NCBI GenBank assembly: GCA_016784705.1
Contig: JADHUD010000126.1
Location: 1-7,014, forward strand
Origin: Spirochaetia bacterium
GTDB taxonomy: Bacteria > Spirochaetota > Spirochaetia > JABMQR01
DNA: 7,014 nt
Direction of reading: 5' to 3'
The translations under genes and the position numbers were made by a program. The notes under the pieces are model-generated. The model searched no databases. It saw only the letters and a program-made list of their open reading frames with translations, and had not been told where the DNA came from. Below are positions 5,960 through 7,014 of the stretch, piece by piece (positions within the stretch are counted from its first letter, which is position 1; each line of letters begins with the position of its first letter).

Positions 5960-6855
5960 GCAGCTGGCTTTACTGGTTTATACCGCAGGTAAAAGAAGAG
6001 AACCGAGAAAGAAATTATGAGCATGCCGGTAATACTGAAGATGTCCGGGGTATCGTTTCTCATGAACACCCAGCTGATAACCGCCCCGAGGACGGGGTTG
6101 AGGAATTTCATCATATTTAATTCTGATACCTTGACTTCCGGTTTCTGTAAGAGTGCATACCAGACTGAAAAAGCCACGGCAGAGACGAAACTGAGCCAGA
6201 TCAGGCTGATATAAAAAGTTCCCGGTTGATGAAAAGTGGGGATCCCTTCAACCGGCAGCGATATGAGAAAAAGCACAAATCCACCAATAAAGATTTGTAC
6301 CGCATTAAGTTTCAGCGGATCGTAAGGTACGATATTCTTCTTCAGTACCACTTGCACGGCTGCTTCAGAGATGCTCGCGGTGAGCAGAAGGATAATTCCA
6401 ATAATTTCACGGAGACCTGCCTCAGTAAGCGGCTCCCTGCTCAGGCTTATCAGTACAATTCCCCCGACAGCAATGATCAGGCTAACCACTTTCTGTGTAT
6501 TCAGTACGTCATTTTTCAGAAAGAGATGAGAAGCTACAGCTGAGAATAGAGGTATAGCACCTATGATTATTGCCGCTATTGATGCAGGGACTCTATCTAT
6601 TCCGGTATAATAAAGGGCATAAAACAGAGCGGTTTGCAGGATGGCCGTTTTGAGGATAAGCAGCAAATGGTTTTTTGTGTGGACAACAACTCCCCGGATA
6701 TCCCGAATAAAAAACATCAATAGAATTCCTGAAAGCATGAATCTGATCCCTGCAAAAAAGAGCGGGGAAGCGTACTGGAGTCCTGTTTTTACTCCCAGAA
6801 AGGCGGTTGACCAGAGAATTATAGGGATTAATGCCTTTATATAGGTTTTTTTCAT
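5941..6855 (-). CDS. EamA-type transporter, drug/metabolite transporter superfamily
   Basis: Inner-membrane transporter of 304 residues with about ten hydrophobic segments in two repeated EamA halves (roughly residues 6-135 and 148-293), the normal length. Typical features are the opening PIILWSTAFLGVKTGL and the second-half end ITGMLIISFSVLFFYLRYKP. Members mostly export amino acids, nucleosides or other metabolites, but the solute here cannot be named. The position where many members have Gly-Glu at the end of the third helix of each half reads Asn-Asp in both halves (LKND and MRND), a symmetric variation. The start ATG at 6855 fits the family's N-terminus, yet no Shine-Dalgarno precedes it. 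The 3' end overlaps the convergent amidohydrolase by 19 bases and no terminator lies between them, so antisense interference is possible. Confidence 0.9.
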   Translation of the reverse strand: MKKTYIKALIPIILWSTAFLGVKTGLQYASPLFFAGIRFMLSGILLMFFIRDIRGVVVHTKNHLLLILKTAILQTALFYALYYTGIDRVPASIAAIIIGAIPLFSAVASHLFLKNDVLNTQKVVSLIIAVGGIVLISLSREPLTEAGLREIIGIILLLTASISEAAVQVVLKKNIVPYDPLKLNAVQIFIGGFVLFLISLPVEGIPTFHQPGTFYISLIWLSFVSAVAFSVWYALLQKPEVKVSELNMMKFLNPVLGAVISWVFMRNDTPDIFSITGMLIISFSVLFFYLRYKPVKPAAQDDLL

Positions 6856-6861
6856 GTTGTG

Positions 6862-6890
6862 ACTATAATCCAGTTTAGATTGATTGACAA
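6862..6890 (-). promoter_or_regulatory. Promoter of the EamA transporter gene, predicted leaderless
   Basis: On the minus strand TTGTCA (6890-6885) and TATAGT (6867-6862) are exactly 17 bp apart, each five of six or close. The -10 ends six bases before the ATG at 6855, so transcription would begin at or next to the A of the start codon. Together with the missing Shine-Dalgarno, this predicts a leaderless mRNA. Confidence 0.55.
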
Positions 6891-6998
6891 TGAGCTTAGG
6901 GTTGAAGTTTTTGATGATTTATTACTTCTACTACAACAAGGACAACATCTCATAAAAAACTTCTGAAGCCAAATTTTCAATTTGGCTAATTGACAATG
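6883..6998. repeat. Two copies of a 10-bp repeat with palindromic core
   Basis: ATTGACAATG occurs at 6883-6892 and again at 6989-6998, 106 bp apart. Its core ATTG-A-CAAT is a palindrome with an odd centre. The left copy covers the -35 box of the EamA gene. This could be a pair of operator sites about ten helical turns apart. A chance origin in A/T-rich DNA is not excluded. Confidence 0.45.
6967..6987. other. Perfect 9-bp hairpin, possible terminator
   Basis: AGCCAAATT (6967-6975) and AATTTGGCT (6979-6987) form a perfect stem with a three-base loop. On the minus strand six T follow only after seven bases (6959-6954), so as a terminator for a gene entering from the right it is imperfect. On the plus strand there is no T run. 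The rest of 6893-6966 shows no gene or other clear signal. Confidence 0.45.
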
Positions 6999-7014
6999 TC
7001 TGATCACATCGCTT

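Noticed and set aside
6017..6844. Plus-strand frames 6017-6214, 6226-6543 and 6641-6844
   Set aside because: Opposite the EamA gene, with low-complexity composition and no ribosome sites.

Overview
The window looks like ordinary bacterial chromosome: moderate GC, clear purine-rich Shine-Dalgarno sites, an FMN riboswitch and a MelB-type symporter. A partial insertion sequence lies at the left edge. No lineage-diagnostic gene is present. Gene content and style would fit a spirochaete or a Firmicute-like anaerobe, but that is a weak guess.

Left part (1 to about 1778, minus strand): an ISAs1-family insertion sequence running off the left edge. It carries the transposase (1-1092, C-terminus outside the window) and, before it, a 190-residue gene of unknown function (1077-1649). 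The two overlap by 16 bases and look translationally coupled. An extended -10 promoter bracketed by a 9-bp inverted repeat, plus a near-perfect Shine-Dalgarno, precede the pair. The presumed outer end of the element (CAGGGCAATCGC on the minus strand) is at about 1778, only about 45 bp from the promoter of the next unit.

Flavin unit (1824-2721, plus strand): promoter, FMN (RFN) riboswitch, an unusually long spacer hairpin, an intrinsic terminator, then a single ribH gene for lumazine synthase. This RibH aligns without gaps to the Bacillus enzyme over its first half and keeps the catalytic histidine. It has lost the usual substrate-stacking Phe (position 22) and phosphate-binding Arg (position 127). 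It may therefore be a divergent or repurposed paralogue under flavin control.

Middle and right (2751-6855): a GPH/MelB-type sugar:cation symporter (minus) and a YtcJ-like metal-dependent amidohydrolase (plus) diverge from a 107-bp intergenic region that holds a 9-bp inverted repeat. They are a plausible import-and-hydrolyse pair under shared control. The amidohydrolase converges on, and overlaps by 19 bases, a DMT/EamA-type transporter gene (minus). That gene's only good promoter predicts a leaderless mRNA. The last 160 bp hold that promoter, two copies of a 10-bp repeat with a palindromic core, and a perfect 9-bp hairpin.

Most likely new: the two-gene ISAs1 architecture and the divergent riboswitch-controlled RibH. 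I see no defence system, CRISPR array, tRNA or rRNA.
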